A model generated the notes under the pieces. The model was not told the DNA's origin, ran no database searches, and was given only the letters and a program-made list of their open reading frames with translations. This document shows positions 26,949 to 36,772 of a DNA stretch of 64,000 nt, piece after piece (the stretch's first letter is position 1; the number at the start of each line of letters is the position of its first letter). The position numbers and the translations under genes were made by a program. The stretch comes from Bifidobacterium santillanense (GTDB lineage: Bacteria; Actinomycetota; Actinomycetes; Actinomycetales; Bifidobacteriaceae), in contig NZ_JAFEJS010000009.1 of assembly GCF_018555385.1 (NCBI RefSeq), positions 1 through 64,000 on the forward strand, in the 5' to 3' direction.

Positions 26949-28502
26949 ATGTCAGCCAACGACACCATTCTGACGATGGAGAACATCACGAAGACGTTCG
27001 GACCGGTCAAGGCCCTCACCAACGTGAACCTCGAAGTGGGGCGCGGAGAGATCCACGCCATCTGCGGCGAGAACGGCGCGGGCAAATCGACCCTGATGAA
27101 CGTGCTTTCGGGTGTCTACCCCTACGGCAGCTATTCCGGCAGGATCACCTTTGACGGCAAGGAATGCAAGTACCACACGATCAACGATTCCGAGGCCGAC
27201 GGCATCGTGATCATCCACCAGGAGCTCGCCCTGAGCCCGTTCCTGTCGATCGCCGAGAACATCTTCATCGGCAACGAGCGCGCCAAGGCCGGCGTGATCG
27301 ACTGGGACGAGACCCGCGCCGAGGCGAAGAAGCTGCTCGACCGCGTGGGCCTTCCGGAGGACCCGGACACCCGCGTCATGGACATCGGCGTCGGCAAGCA
27401 GCAGCTCGTCGAGATCGCCAAGGCCCTGTCCAAGGACGTGAAGCTGCTCATCCTCGACGAGCCGACCGCGGCCCTGAACGACGAGGACTCCGCCCACCTG
27501 CTCGATCTGGTGCGCCAGCTGCGCGACAAGCAGGGCGTGACGAGCATCATCATCACGCACAAGCTCAACGAGGTCGCCGCCATCGCGGACAACGTCACCA
27601 TCATCCGAGACGGATCGACCGTCGGCGTCATGTACGTCACCCCGGAGACGCCGCTCGACCAGGACGAGCTGATCCGCAAGATGGTGGGCCGCCCGCTGCA
27701 CAACCTCTACCCGGACCACCCGTCCAACAAGCCCGGCGCCGAGTTCCTGCGCGTCGAGGACTGGACCGTCCACCACCCGCTCGACTCCGAACGCGTCATC
27801 GTCGACCACGCGAACATCAACGTCCACGCCGGCGAGATCGTCGGCCTCGCGGGCCTCATGGGCGCGGGCCGCACCGAGATGGCGATGTCGATCTTCGGCC
27901 ACTCCTACGGCTCCAACATCTCCGGCAAGGTCTTCGTCAAGGGCAAGGAGGTCCACCTGCCCAACGTGCAGGCCGCGATCGACGCGGGTCTCGCGTACGC
28001 CACCGAGGACCGCAAGGGCAACGGCCTGAACCTCCTGCAGAACATCCGCGAGAACGCCTCGCTGGCGAGCCTCAAGAAGATGAGCAAGCACGGGGTGATG
28101 GACGACAACATCGAGCGCAAGGAGGTGGAGCAGTACCGCAAGGACTTCAACATCAAGTGCCACGACATCGATGTGAACGTCGCCACCCTCTCCGGCGGCA
28201 ACCAGCAGAAGGTGCTGCTCGCCAAGTGGGTCATCTCGCAGCCGGACATCCTCATCCTCGATGAGCCTACCCGAGGCATCGACGTCGGCGCGAAGTACGA
28301 GATCTACGAGATCATCGACCAGCTGGCCGACGCCGGCAAGGCCGTCATCGTGATCTCCTCCGAGCTGCCCGAGCTGATCGGCATCTGCGACCGCATCTAC
28401 ACGGTCTCCTACGGTGTAGTCACCGACAACGTTGAGAAGAATGGATTCACCCAGGAATACCTGATGAAGGGTATGACCAAGGAAAGGGAGGTGGCAGCCT
28501 GA
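26949..28502 (+). CDS. sugar ABC transporter ATPase, two fused domains (GguA/XylG type)
   Basis: 517 aa. First domain with Walker A GENGAGKST (about residues 41-49), IHQELAL, LILDEPTAAL. Second domain with degenerate Walker A GLMGAGRTEM, LSGGNQQKVLLAKW and LILDEPTRGIDVGAKYEIY. This is the standard CUT2 arrangement, where only one site is fully catalytic. Drives sugar import through the permease at 28502, whose start overlaps this stop (TGATG). Confidence 0.95.
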   Translation: MSANDTILTMENITKTFGPVKALTNVNLEVGRGEIHAICGENGAGKSTLMNVLSGVYPYGSYSGRITFDGKECKYHTINDSEADGIVIIHQELALSPFLSIAENIFIGNERAKAGVIDWDETRAEAKKLLDRVGLPEDPDTRVMDIGVGKQQLVEIAKALSKDVKLLILDEPTAALNDEDSAHLLDLVRQLRDKQGVTSIIITHKLNEVAAIADNVTIIRDGSTVGVMYVTPETPLDQDELIRKMVGRPLHNLYPDHPSNKPGAEFLRVEDWTVHHPLDSERVIVDHANINVHAGEIVGLAGLMGAGRTEMAMSIFGHSYGSNISGKVFVKGKEVHLPNVQAAIDAGLAYATEDRKGNGLNLLQNIRENASLASLKKMSKHGVMDDNIERKEVEQYRKDFNIKCHDIDVNVATLSGGNQQKVLLAKWVISQPDILILDEPTRGIDVGAKYEIYEIIDQLADAGKAVIVISSELPELIGICDRIYTVSYGVVTDNVEKNGFTQEYLMKGMTKEREVAA

Positions 28503-29719
28503 TGAGCGCCGCAACCGCAACACCTGCTAAGAAGGAAGAGAAGGTCGGCCTGCTGGCCACCGTCGCCAACAACGCCCGCCAGTACGGCATCGTCGGCGCG
28601 CTGCTGGTCATCGTCGTCGCGTTCGAGATCCTCACGGGAGGCGTGCTTCTGAAGCCGAACTCCTTCGTGTCGCTGATCCAGCAGAACGCCTACGTGATCA
28701 TCCTCGCCATCGGCATGGTGATGGTCATCATCGCCACGCACATCGATCTGTCCGTCGGCTCCCTCGTCGCCTTCATCGGCGGCGTGTGCGCCCTCCTGAT
28801 GGAACGTCAGGGCGTCAACTGGATGGTTGCCATCCTCGTGGCCCTGATCGTCGGCCTCATCGTCGGCGTCTGGCAGGGCTTCTGGGTCGCCGTCGTCGGC
28901 ATCCCGGGCTTCATCACCACGCTGGCCGGCATGCTCATCTTCCGCGGCCTCGCCACCGTCATCGTCGGCGAGTCCGTCCCGATCACCTCCCTCGAGTTCC
29001 GCGGCATCGCCCGCAACTACCTGCCGAACATCCTCGGCTGGTGGGGTCCGTTCGACGGCCTGACCATCGTCCTGGGCGTCCTGTGCATCGTCGCCTTCGC
29101 CTGGAGCCAGCTGCGCAAGCGCGCCCGCGTCGCCAAGGTCGGACTCGTGCCCGAGCCGATGAGCCTGACCATCGTCAAGATCGTCCTGGCCACCGTCGTG
29201 ATCCTCTTCGTCACCTACCTGCTCGCCTCCTCCGGCAACGCCGACCAGGGCGGCACCCCGATCATGCTCGTCATCGTCGGCGTGCTGGTCTTCGTCTACA
29301 ACTTCATCCTGACGAAGACGGTCTTCGGCCGCCACGTGTACGCCGTCGGCGGCAACCGCAAGGCCGCCATCCTCTCCGGCATCAACACCCGCCGCGTGGA
29401 CTTCCTGCTCTTCGTCCACATGGGCTTCCTGTCCGCCGTCGCCGCGGTCTGCATGCTCTCCCGCCTCGCCTCCGCCACCGCCCAGGCCGGCATGGAGTTC
29501 GAGATGGACGCCATCGCAGCCTGCTTCATCGGCGGAACGGCCGTCACCGGCGGCATCGGCACCATCCCGGGCGCCGTGGTCGGCGCGTTCGTGATGGGCG
29601 TCATCAACCAGGGCCTGTCCATCATGGGCGTCGACACCGCGGTCGTCAAGACCATCAAGGGCCTCGTGCTCCTGCTGGCCGTCGCCGTGGACATCATGTC
29701 CAAGAAGAAGAAGAGCTGA
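28502..29719 (+). CDS. sugar ABC transporter permease (GguB/XylH type)
   Basis: 405 aa with about ten membrane segments. IDLSVGSLVAFIGGVCA and VVGIPGFITTLAGMLIFRGLA, FGRHVYAVGGNRKAAILSGI and GMEFEMDAIAACFIGGTAVTGGIGT are CUT2 permease signatures. The long central insert (about residues 180-260) is typical of XylH/GguB. One permease gene only, so it presumably works as a homodimer. Lys-rich C-terminus. Overlaps the ATPase stop by one base, indicating coupling. Confidence 0.95.
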   Translation: MSAATATPAKKEEKVGLLATVANNARQYGIVGALLVIVVAFEILTGGVLLKPNSFVSLIQQNAYVIILAIGMVMVIIATHIDLSVGSLVAFIGGVCALLMERQGVNWMVAILVALIVGLIVGVWQGFWVAVVGIPGFITTLAGMLIFRGLATVIVGESVPITSLEFRGIARNYLPNILGWWGPFDGLTIVLGVLCIVAFAWSQLRKRARVAKVGLVPEPMSLTIVKIVLATVVILFVTYLLASSGNADQGGTPIMLVIVGVLVFVYNFILTKTVFGRHVYAVGGNRKAAILSGINTRRVDFLLFVHMGFLSAVAAVCMLSRLASATAQAGMEFEMDAIAACFIGGTAVTGGIGTIPGAVVGAFVMGVINQGLSIMGVDTAVVKTIKGLVLLLAVAVDIMSKKKKS

Positions 29720-29749
29720 ACCGCATAACCTCATCCCACTCCTCCTCCT

Positions 29750-29797
29750 AGAATGGGGTCCGCGCCCGGGCTTCGGTCCGTCCGCGGGCCCCATTCT
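29750..29797 (+). terminator. terminator of the sugar ABC operon
   Basis: 15-bp stem AGAATGGGGTCCGCG / CGCGGGCCCCATTCT with one G-T pair and an 18-nt loop. Confidence 0.75.
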
Positions 29798-29862
29798 TCC
29801 GTCTCGCGGCCGGTTCCGGACGACCGGCCCTGCATGTCCGCAGCCAGAAGGGAACCACTGCA

Positions 29863-30117
29863 ATGAACCTCAACAAGAAATCCTCCGCGCGCCTCTACGC
29901 CGTGACCGCGGTCGCCTGCGCCGCATGGCTCGTCCAGTCGCTCATGGAGGCCAACGCCGACGGATCCCTGACCAACTGGGCCACCATCGTCTTCTCCCTG
30001 TGCCTGCTCGTCGTCATCGGATGGACCTCCTACAACGCCATCACCGGATGGAACGCCAAGGACGACGACGAGGACGGCGACGAAGGCTCCGGGAACGCCG
30101 GAAACGCTAAGAAATAA
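29863..30117 (+). CDS. small two-helix membrane protein of unknown function
   Basis: 84 aa. Helix 1 RLYAVTAVACAAWLVQSLM (about residues 10-28), helix 2 WATIVFSLCLLVVIGWTSYNAI (about 39-60), then an acidic tail rich in D, E, G, N. I do not recognise the family. AAGGGAA about 9 nt before the ATG supports translation. Stands alone between the ABC operon and glnE. Confidence 0.65.
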   Translation: MNLNKKSSARLYAVTAVACAAWLVQSLMEANADGSLTNWATIVFSLCLLVVIGWTSYNAITGWNAKDDDEDGDEGSGNAGNAKK

Positions 30118-30143
30118 GCCGCCCGTATCCCGCCCGGACCGTG

Positions 30144-30149
30144 TACATT
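30144..30149 (+). promoter_or_regulatory. -10 box next to a likely leaderless glnE start
   Basis: TACATT ends 8 nt before the glnE ATG; no Shine-Dalgarno between. Same geometry as at 18307. Confidence 0.4.
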
Positions 30150-30157
30150 AGCTAAGT

Positions 30158-33100
30158 ATGAACGCAAGTGACGCCTTCCGACCCTCCGCGATGGACCTGA
30201 TCCGCGCGGGACTGCAGAACCTCGACGAAGCCCGCGGCATGTTCGACCGCCTCGCCGCCGACGGCGTGCCCGCCGATCGTCTGCGGTTCGTCCTCAAGGC
30301 GCTCGCCGAGGCGTGCGATCCCGACGGCGCGCTCGCCAACCTCGTGAGCATCACCAACGCCGTGCAGAGCCAGGGGCGCGACCTCGACCGCATCGTCCCC
30401 GACGCCGCGGCCTTCGAACGGCTCATCACCGTGCTCGGCGTCTCCGACGAACTCGGCAAGCTCATGCGCTTCCGCCCGGAGCTCGTCGAGGCCGCGTCCA
30501 TCGACTCCTGCAACAGCCACCTGTACAACAAGGCGCAGCGTCGCGCCCACATCCTCAGGGCCGTCGGCGCCGATCCGGACGATCCCGTCGCGCCCGTCGC
30601 CACGAAGGAGCTGGCCGAGGCCGCCACGGCCCTGCGCGGCACCTATCGCCGCCAGCTCGCCGCCATCATGGCCCAGGACGCGACCGCTCCGGACCCGTGC
30701 GAGATCCAGCCGGTCATCAGCCGCGGGCTGTCCGATCTGGCCGACGCGGCGCTCGAGGGCGCCCTGGCCATCGCCCGGCGCGAGGTGCCCGGCAGCGAGC
30801 ACGTGCGCTTCGTCATCATCGGCATGGGCAAGCTCGGCGCCCAGGAGCTCAACTACGTCTCCGACGTCGACCTCATCTACGCGGTCGAGCCGGCCGATAG
30901 GGAGGTCGACCGCCAGACGCTGCTGCGCACCGGCACCAAGATGGCCACCACGCTCCAGCGCGTGTGCCAGTCCGTCATCATGGGCGTCGCCGAACCCGTC
31001 CTGTGGCAGATCGACGGCGGCCTGCGCCCCGAGGGCAAGGACGGCCCGCTCGTGCGCACCATCGCCTCCCACCAGGGCTACTACGAGCAGTGGGCCGAGA
31101 ACTGGGAGTTTCAGGCGCTGCTCAAGGCCCGCCCCGTGGCCGGCGATCCCGAACTGGGCCGCGAGTACATGGACATGACCCGTCCGTTCGTGTGGAGCGC
31201 CTCCAAGCGCGACAACTTCGTCTACGACTGCCAGCAGATGCGCAAACGCGTCGAGGACCTGATCCCCGCGCCGCTCAAGGACCGCGAGATCAAGCTCGGC
31301 AAGGGCGGTCTGCGCGACGTCGAGTTCACCGTGCAGATGCTCCAGCTCGTCCACGGCCGCTCCGACGAGACGCTGCGCACCCGCTCCACGCTGGAGTCGC
31401 TGGCGAGGCTCGCCGAAGGCGGCTACGTGTCGCGCAAGCAGGCGGTGAGGATGTCCGCCGACTACCGCTTCGAACGCGTGCTCGAGCACCGCCAGCAGAT
31501 GTGGGCCCTCAAGCGCACCCATCTGTTCCCGGACCTCGGCGCCGCCGCCAACCTCGGCGGTCTCGAGCGCAAGCGCGACGTCGACGTCGACCTGCTCAAC
31601 CAGAACCAGGAGCTGCGCCGCGTGGCGCGCGCATTCCATATGCATCCGGAGGAGCTCGTCGAACGCTACGACGAGACCCGCCGCGAGGTGCGCCACCTGC
31701 ACCTCGACATCTACTACCGTCCGATGCTGCCCGTCTCCGCGCAGCTCGAGGACGACCAGATCGACCTGAGCAAGCAGGCCGCGCAGGAGCGGTTCAGCTC
31801 CATCGGATTCGGCGACCCGGACGCCGCCATCCGCCACGTCACGGCCCTGACCGCCGGCATCGGCCGTGCCGCCAAGATCAACCGCATCATCCTGCCCGCC
31901 GTGCTCGAATGGCTGGGACAGGGGCAGAACCCGGACATGGGCCTGTTGAACTGGCGCAAGCTCGAGGAGAACTTCGGCACCGAGAACGAGTACCTCGGCT
32001 TCCTGCGCGACTCCAACTCCGCCGCACAGCGCCTGTGCCACGTGCTGTCCAACTCGAGGTTCCTCGGCGACGCGCTCAACAAGTCCGTCGAATCGGTCAC
32101 CTGGCTCGGCAACGACGACCGGCTCAAGGCGCGCACGCGGGCGAGCCTCGACGTGCAGTGCCGTTCGTCGCTCGAACGCAACGCCGAGAACATCAACGAC
32201 TTCGCTACCTCGATGCGCGCGATGCGCCGCCACGAGATCGAACGCATAGGCCTCGCGTGGATGAGCGGCGTGCTGGACGACGCCGCCTCCCTCAACGGCA
32301 TGACCGACGTGTACGACGCGATCATCGAGGCGTCGCTCACCTGGGCCGTCGCCCGCCGCGTGCGTGAGGGCGGACTCGCCGAGGCGCCGGCGACGCTGGC
32401 CGTCATCGGCATGGGCCGCTACGGCGGACGCGAGGTCAACTTCAGCTCCGACGCCGACGCGATCCTCATCTACCGTCCCGCCGACGGCGCCGACGAGGGG
32501 GCGGCGAACCTGTTCGCCCGCAAGGTGATCGAGGACCTGCGCGCCATCCTGCAGGGGCCCACCACGCTCGAGCCGCAGATCGAACTCGATCTGGACCTGC
32601 GCCCCGAGGGCAAGAACGGCCCGCTCGTGCGCTCCTATGCCTCGTGCGAGGAGTACTACCGCTCGTGGGCGAGCACGTGGGAGCACCAGGCGCTGCTGCG
32701 CGCCCGGTACGCGGCCGGCGACGCCGTCCTCGCGCACGACTTCCTGACGAACATCGCCGATCCGCTGCGCTACCCGCACGTCGACCTGACCGACGTCGAG
32801 ATCGGCGACATCCGCAAGCTCAAGGCGCGCATGGAGGCCGAACGCCTGCCGCGCGGCGTGCGCCGCGACCGGCACCTGAAACTCGGCAAGGGCGGCCTGT
32901 CCGACGTCGAATGGACCATCCAGCTCATGCAGCTCGAGCACGCCGGCGACATCGCCGACCTGCGGGTCAACGGCACCCTGCCGGCGCTGGACGTGCTGGA
33001 GTCGAGGAGGATCATCTCCGCGGCCGACGCGTTCACGCTGCGTCGCGCCTGGACGATGTGCACGGCCGCCCGCAACGGCAACTACCTGTGGAGCGGACGC

Positions 33101-33262
33101 GCGCGTCAGGCGGACATCCTGCCCGACGACATGTACTCGCTCGGTGGCATCGCCGTGTATCTGGGGTACGACGCGAACCGCGGACAGCACTTCGAGAACG
33201 ACCTGCTCGCCGTGATGCGCAAGGCGCGCGAGGTGACGGACCGTCTGTTCTACGGGCGCTGA
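30158..33262 (+). CDS. glnE: bifunctional glutamine synthetase adenylyltransferase/deadenylase
   Basis: 1034 aa, long actinobacterial GlnE. Two nucleotidyltransferase domains: GMGKLGAQELNYVSDVDLIY (about residues 225-244) and GMGRYGGREVNFSSDADAILIY (about 751-772), each with the G-x-S/D-x-D metal motif, and each followed by an RPEGK(D/N)GPLVR block. One domain adenylylates and the other deadenylylates GlnA to tune nitrogen assimilation. ATG 30158 has no ribosome binding site, but a -10-like box lies 8 nt upstream, suggesting a leaderless transcript. No glnA or glnB in the window. Confidence 0.96.
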   Translation: MNASDAFRPSAMDLIRAGLQNLDEARGMFDRLAADGVPADRLRFVLKALAEACDPDGALANLVSITNAVQSQGRDLDRIVPDAAAFERLITVLGVSDELGKLMRFRPELVEAASIDSCNSHLYNKAQRRAHILRAVGADPDDPVAPVATKELAEAATALRGTYRRQLAAIMAQDATAPDPCEIQPVISRGLSDLADAALEGALAIARREVPGSEHVRFVIIGMGKLGAQELNYVSDVDLIYAVEPADREVDRQTLLRTGTKMATTLQRVCQSVIMGVAEPVLWQIDGGLRPEGKDGPLVRTIASHQGYYEQWAENWEFQALLKARPVAGDPELGREYMDMTRPFVWSASKRDNFVYDCQQMRKRVEDLIPAPLKDREIKLGKGGLRDVEFTVQMLQLVHGRSDETLRTRSTLESLARLAEGGYVSRKQAVRMSADYRFERVLEHRQQMWALKRTHLFPDLGAAANLGGLERKRDVDVDLLNQNQELRRVARAFHMHPEELVERYDETRREVRHLHLDIYYRPMLPVSAQLEDDQIDLSKQAAQERFSSIGFGDPDAAIRHVTALTAGIGRAAKINRIILPAVLEWLGQGQNPDMGLLNWRKLEENFGTENEYLGFLRDSNSAAQRLCHVLSNSRFLGDALNKSVESVTWLGNDDRLKARTRASLDVQCRSSLERNAENINDFATSMRAMRRHEIERIGLAWMSGVLDDAASLNGMTDVYDAIIEASLTWAVARRVREGGLAEAPATLAVIGMGRYGGREVNFSSDADAILIYRPADGADEGAANLFARKVIEDLRAILQGPTTLEPQIELDLDLRPEGKNGPLVRSYASCEEYYRSWASTWEHQALLRARYAAGDAVLAHDFLTNIADPLRYPHVDLTDVEIGDIRKLKARMEAERLPRGVRRDRHLKLGKGGLSDVEWTIQLMQLEHAGDIADLRVNGTLPALDVLESRRIISAADAFTLRRAWTMCTAARNGNYLWSGRARQADILPDDMYSLGGIAVYLGYDANRGQHFENDLLAVMRKAREVTDRLFYGR

Positions 33263-33321
33263 GCGGCGGCCGCGGCGGACTCATACATACGTATATACGA
33301 CGAATGACCGGGGGAGAGGAC

Positions 33322-34170
33322 ATGAGCGCGAACACGGGCAAACTGGTGTTCATCGACATCGACGGCACGCTGGCGGACGAGAACCACGTCGTGCCGGAAT
33401 CGGCCAAGGCCGCGTGCCGCAGGGCGCAGGCGAACGGGCACCGGCTGTTCATCTGCACCGGACGCTCCATGCCGAAGATCGAGCGGAGCATCCTCGATCT
33501 CGGCTTCGACGGCGTCGTGTCCGTCGCGGGCGCGCAGGCGAACGTCGGAGACCGCGAACTGTTCCGCCACGAGGTGCCGGCCGAGGCGATCGACGCGGCC
33601 ATGGCGTACTTCCGCGAGCATGGCATCGCAAGCTACCAGTGGCAGGGCGCCTCGGGCATGTACATCTCGCAAGGCTACCGCCGTCACCTCGAATCGAAGG
33701 GCAAGGCGTTCAACCGCGGCGAGTTCGCGCAGTTCTGGCACCTCATCGACGACATCGAGGTGCCGCGCGGGTCGACGCTGGGGGAGGTGCTGCACGTGAG
33801 CAAGGGATCGTACTTCACCGGCCCCGACCCGGACGTGACGTTCGAGCAGACCAAGCGCGACCTGTCGCCGTGGTTCGAGACCGTGCACGGTTCGTACGAC
33901 GCGATCTCGCCGAACAACGGCGAACTGCTCATCAACGGCGTCGACAAGGGCACCGCCGTGCGTGACGTGGCGGCCGCGCTCGGGGTCGGCATCGCCGACA
34001 CCATCGCCATCGGCGACTCCGACAACGACACCGCGATGCTCAAAGCCGCCGGCACATCCGTCGCGATGGGCAACGCGATCCACGGCATCAAGGACTTCTG
34101 CGACATCGTCACCACCGACATCCACGACGACGGGCTGGCGAACGCGTTCGCGACGCTCGGTCTGGCGTGA
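33322..34170 (+). CDS. HAD-IIB (Cof-type) sugar phosphatase
   Basis: 282 aa. Motif I FIDIDGTLAD (nucleophile D12, acid D14), motif II CTGR, motif III lysine region and motif IV GDSDNDTAML are all present; the C2B cap lies between about residues 85 and 190. Hydrolyses small phosphorylated metabolites, often sugar phosphates or FMN. Two more of this class are at 35906 and 43305, around GntR and PTS genes. ATG 33322 chosen for GGGGGAGAGG; an ATG six codons earlier is possible. Confidence 0.92.
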   Translation: MSANTGKLVFIDIDGTLADENHVVPESAKAACRRAQANGHRLFICTGRSMPKIERSILDLGFDGVVSVAGAQANVGDRELFRHEVPAEAIDAAMAYFREHGIASYQWQGASGMYISQGYRRHLESKGKAFNRGEFAQFWHLIDDIEVPRGSTLGEVLHVSKGSYFTGPDPDVTFEQTKRDLSPWFETVHGSYDAISPNNGELLINGVDKGTAVRDVAAALGVGIADTIAIGDSDNDTAMLKAAGTSVAMGNAIHGIKDFCDIVTTDIHDDGLANAFATLGLA

Positions 34171-34213
34171 TGAACGGGCCGATACGAGACATCCAACAGT
34201 GAAAGGAAGGTCG

Positions 34214-34942
34214 ATGATGACCGTTGCCGTTGCGCATTGCGGTTCCGTGTCCGCGCTGACGCTGGGTCTGCCCGTCTCGATGGCGGTGCCGGAGGCGAAG
34301 GGAACGCTGCCGAAGGCGATGTTCCTGAAACTGCCGATCTCAGCCAAGCTCAAGCAGCGGCTGCAGACCGAGGTCGAGTCGATCACGATGCTCGCGTTGC
34401 TGCGTCCCGCCAACACGGGGACCGCGGCCGACGGCGGCAGGACGCCGGAGATCCTGGTCATCGGCCTGCGGCTGACGGGCAGGACCGACGCGGTGCCGGC
34501 CGAGCTCGTCGAGCTGATCTCGTCGATCCGCTCCAGGTCGGGCATCGTGTTCGCCTGCGTGCGCGAGGTCCCGTACGAGGGGTCGACGCGCGAGGAATGC
34601 GCGTTCGCGGTGCGACGCAACGTGCCGGTCAAGCCGGGGCGTCCCGCCGTGACGAAGGTGTACGCGGGTCGGTGGCGTCCGGCCGGCGAGGCGCAGCTGG
34701 AGCCGTTCGGCGAGACGATGGACGAGCTGTGGGATTCGCTGTGCGCGCAGGCGATCCTGGATGACATCGACGGCTCGGGGCTCGACGCGCGCATTGCCCG
34801 TCGGGATGAGCTCGCGCGGCTGAAGGCCGACGAGGCGAAGCTCGCGAAGGACCATCAGCGGGTGAGGGATCCCGCCCGGCGCAACGAGATCTACGCGAAG
34901 CTGCACAAGGTCCGCGCCAGGATCGCGCAGCTGGAGGGGTGA
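34214..34942 (+). CDS. DUF4391-family protein
   Basis: 242 aa. The block TLPKAMFLKLPISAKLKQRLQTEVESITMLALLRPANT and the later GRWRPAGEAQLEPFGETMDELWDSLCAQAI fit the DUF4391 family as I remember it. The last 45 residues are charged and helical, likely coiled coil (ARRDELARLKADEAKLAKDHQRVRD). Family function is unknown; members usually sit beside a helicase and methyltransferase in restriction-like or defence islands, none of which is here. GAAAGGAAGG precedes the tandem ATGATG. 43 bp after the HAD gene. Confidence 0.7.
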   Translation: MMTVAVAHCGSVSALTLGLPVSMAVPEAKGTLPKAMFLKLPISAKLKQRLQTEVESITMLALLRPANTGTAADGGRTPEILVIGLRLTGRTDAVPAELVELISSIRSRSGIVFACVREVPYEGSTREECAFAVRRNVPVKPGRPAVTKVYAGRWRPAGEAQLEPFGETMDELWDSLCAQAILDDIDGSGLDARIARRDELARLKADEAKLAKDHQRVRDPARRNEIYAKLHKVRARIAQLEG

Positions 34943-35023
34943 GATTCGGACGATGCCTCCCGCAGCGCCTCCGTGGCGCCCGTATCGGAACCGATGCGTA
35001 CGAATGTACACGCCGACAACTTC

Positions 35024-35041
35024 AAGAAGTTCGAACACATT
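35024..35041 (+). promoter_or_regulatory. GntR operator candidate upstream of the first gntR gene
   Basis: AAGAAGTTCGAACACATT. It matches 16 of 18 bases of a site in the PTS promoter region (37830-37847). TATCAT (35054-35059) and TATGAT (35064-35069) are possible -10 boxes just downstream, so a bound repressor would cover the -35 area. Confidence 0.6.
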
Positions 35042-35149
35042 CCAGTTATGAGATATCATGAACTATGATGAATGTGGTCGGCGGCGGGTGCCTCCGGCTA
35101 CGACGATGAGGATGTCGTATTCCCGGTCCCACGGGCGAAAGGAGGAGCG

Positions 35150-35860
35150 ATGGCACGCGACTACCGCGTTATCGTCGGGCATCTCCGATCGCGCATCGAG
35201 GCCGGCGAGTTCGGCAGGAACGGCAAGCTGCCCACCGAGGAGCAGCTGATGGAGCAGTACGGCTCCAGCCGGTACGGCATACGCAAGGCGCTGGGCGTAT
35301 TGGCGGACACGGGCGTCGTGTTCGCGATGCGCGGCAGCGGCGTGTACGTGCGCGACGGTCGCGAGAACGACGACTACATGCCGATCAACAGCATGCGGGG
35401 CCTGTCGTCCGAGTACGCCGGGCGCAAGGTGGAGTCCATCGTGCGGGAGCTGTCCCTCCTGCGCGCCACGCCGGACATCGCCCAGCAGCTGCGCTGCAAT
35501 GAGGGCGATCAGGTGTGGAAGGTGGTCAGGATCCGCCTGATCGACGGCGAGCCGAGATTCTATGAGCGATCGTGGTTCCCCAAGGACGTGGTGCCGTATC
35601 TGGACCTGCGCATCGCCGAGGGGTCGCTGTTCGGCTACGCGCGCAACGTGCTCGGTCTTCACTTCGGCTACGCCGACAAGGTGTTCGAGGTGTGCGAGCT
35701 CGACGCCGACACCGCGAAGGAGCTCGGGCTCGAGGAGGGGCAGCTCGCCCCGTGTCTGAGCACGGACGCCTTCCTCGACAGCGGCAGGCTGTTCAACTCG
35801 TCGGTCACCATCGGCGACTACCGCAAGGTCAAGTTCTTCGCCAGGTCCTCGGTGGACTGA
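35150..35860 (+). CDS. GntR-family regulator with UTRA domain
   Basis: 236 aa. Winged helix-turn-helix at about residues 10-75 (KLPTEEQLMEQYGSSRYGIRKALGVLADTGVVFAMRGSGVYV) and a C-terminal UTRA (HutC-type) sensor domain that usually binds a sugar phosphate. AAAGGAGGAGCG precedes ATG 35150. Upstream lies an operator-like 18-mer also found before the PTS genes, so it may regulate itself and the PTS. The next gene is a HAD phosphatase 45 bp on. Confidence 0.9.
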   Translation: MARDYRVIVGHLRSRIEAGEFGRNGKLPTEEQLMEQYGSSRYGIRKALGVLADTGVVFAMRGSGVYVRDGRENDDYMPINSMRGLSSEYAGRKVESIVRELSLLRATPDIAQQLRCNEGDQVWKVVRIRLIDGEPRFYERSWFPKDVVPYLDLRIAEGSLFGYARNVLGLHFGYADKVFEVCELDADTAKELGLEEGQLAPCLSTDAFLDSGRLFNSSVTIGDYRKVKFFARSSVD

Positions 35861-35905
35861 CGCGGGGACGCGGACCGCGACGTGAAACAACAAGGAGGGA
35901 CGACG

Positions 35906-36736
35906 ATGTCCAAAATCATCCTGCTCGACATCGATGGCACGCTGGTCGACTATGAGGGGCGTCTGCCCGATTCCGCGGTCGGCGCCGTCCGGTCGGCGAG
36001 GGCCAACGGTCATAGGGTCTACATCTGCACCGGACGCAGCAGGGCCGAGATCTACCCGTCGCTGTGGAACATCGGCCTCGACGGCATGATCGGCGGCAAC
36101 GGCAGCTACGTGGAGAGCGGCGGCGAGGTGGTGATGCACCGGACGCTCACGCTCGACCAGTGCCGTCGTGCGGTCGACTGGCTGCATGACCGCGGGTTGG
36201 AGTTCTATCTGGAAAGCAACAGCGGCCTGTATGCAAGCGAGCGTTTCGAAACCGGCGCGCTGCGGGCCTTCCGCGAGTACTCCGCGCGCAAGGGCGACGC
36301 CACGCCGGACAAGACCATACGGGACCACTTCCCGGACATGGTCTTCGACGGTGACCTGTACCGCGACGACGTGAACAAGATCAGCTACGTGCTCGGTTCG
36401 TATCGGGACTTCCTCGACGCGAGAGAGGCGTTCCCCGATCTGCAGAACGGCACATGGGGCGGCAGGGGAGCGACCGCACTGTTCGGGGATTTCGGCGTCC
36501 CGGGCATCACCAAGGCGCATGCCATCGACGAGCTGCTCGCGCATCTCGGCGCCGACCGCGCCGACACCATCGCCTTCGGCGACGCGACCGTCGACGTGCC
36601 GATGCTCGACTACTGCGCCTACGGCGTCGCGATGGGCAACGGGTCCCAGGACGTGAAGGCGGCGGCGGACCTCGTCACCGACGACGTCGAGGACGACGGA
36701 CTGGCGCACGCGTTCGAACGGCTCGGACTGGTCTGA
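35906..36736 (+). CDS. HAD-IIB sugar phosphatase
   Basis: 276 aa. LLDIDGTLVDY (D8, D10), CTGRSRAEI, and motif IV GDATVDVPML with both acidic residues kept. Cap domain about residues 80-185. Probably dephosphorylates a sugar phosphate. Sits between two GntR genes in one apparent operon (45 bp before, 36 bp after). AAGGAGGG before ATG 35906. Confidence 0.92.
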   Translation: MSKIILLDIDGTLVDYEGRLPDSAVGAVRSARANGHRVYICTGRSRAEIYPSLWNIGLDGMIGGNGSYVESGGEVVMHRTLTLDQCRRAVDWLHDRGLEFYLESNSGLYASERFETGALRAFREYSARKGDATPDKTIRDHFPDMVFDGDLYRDDVNKISYVLGSYRDFLDAREAFPDLQNGTWGGRGATALFGDFGVPGITKAHAIDELLAHLGADRADTIAFGDATVDVPMLDYCAYGVAMGNGSQDVKAAADLVTDDVEDDGLAHAFERLGLV

Positions 36737-36772
36737 CGTGCGCAACGCGGCATACGAAGGAGGGCAACAACG

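Noticed and set aside
33250..34794. Long minus-strand frame opposite the HAD and DUF4391 genes
   Set aside because: It spans two plus-strand genes with good motifs and ribosome sites; its own translation is unlike any protein family.
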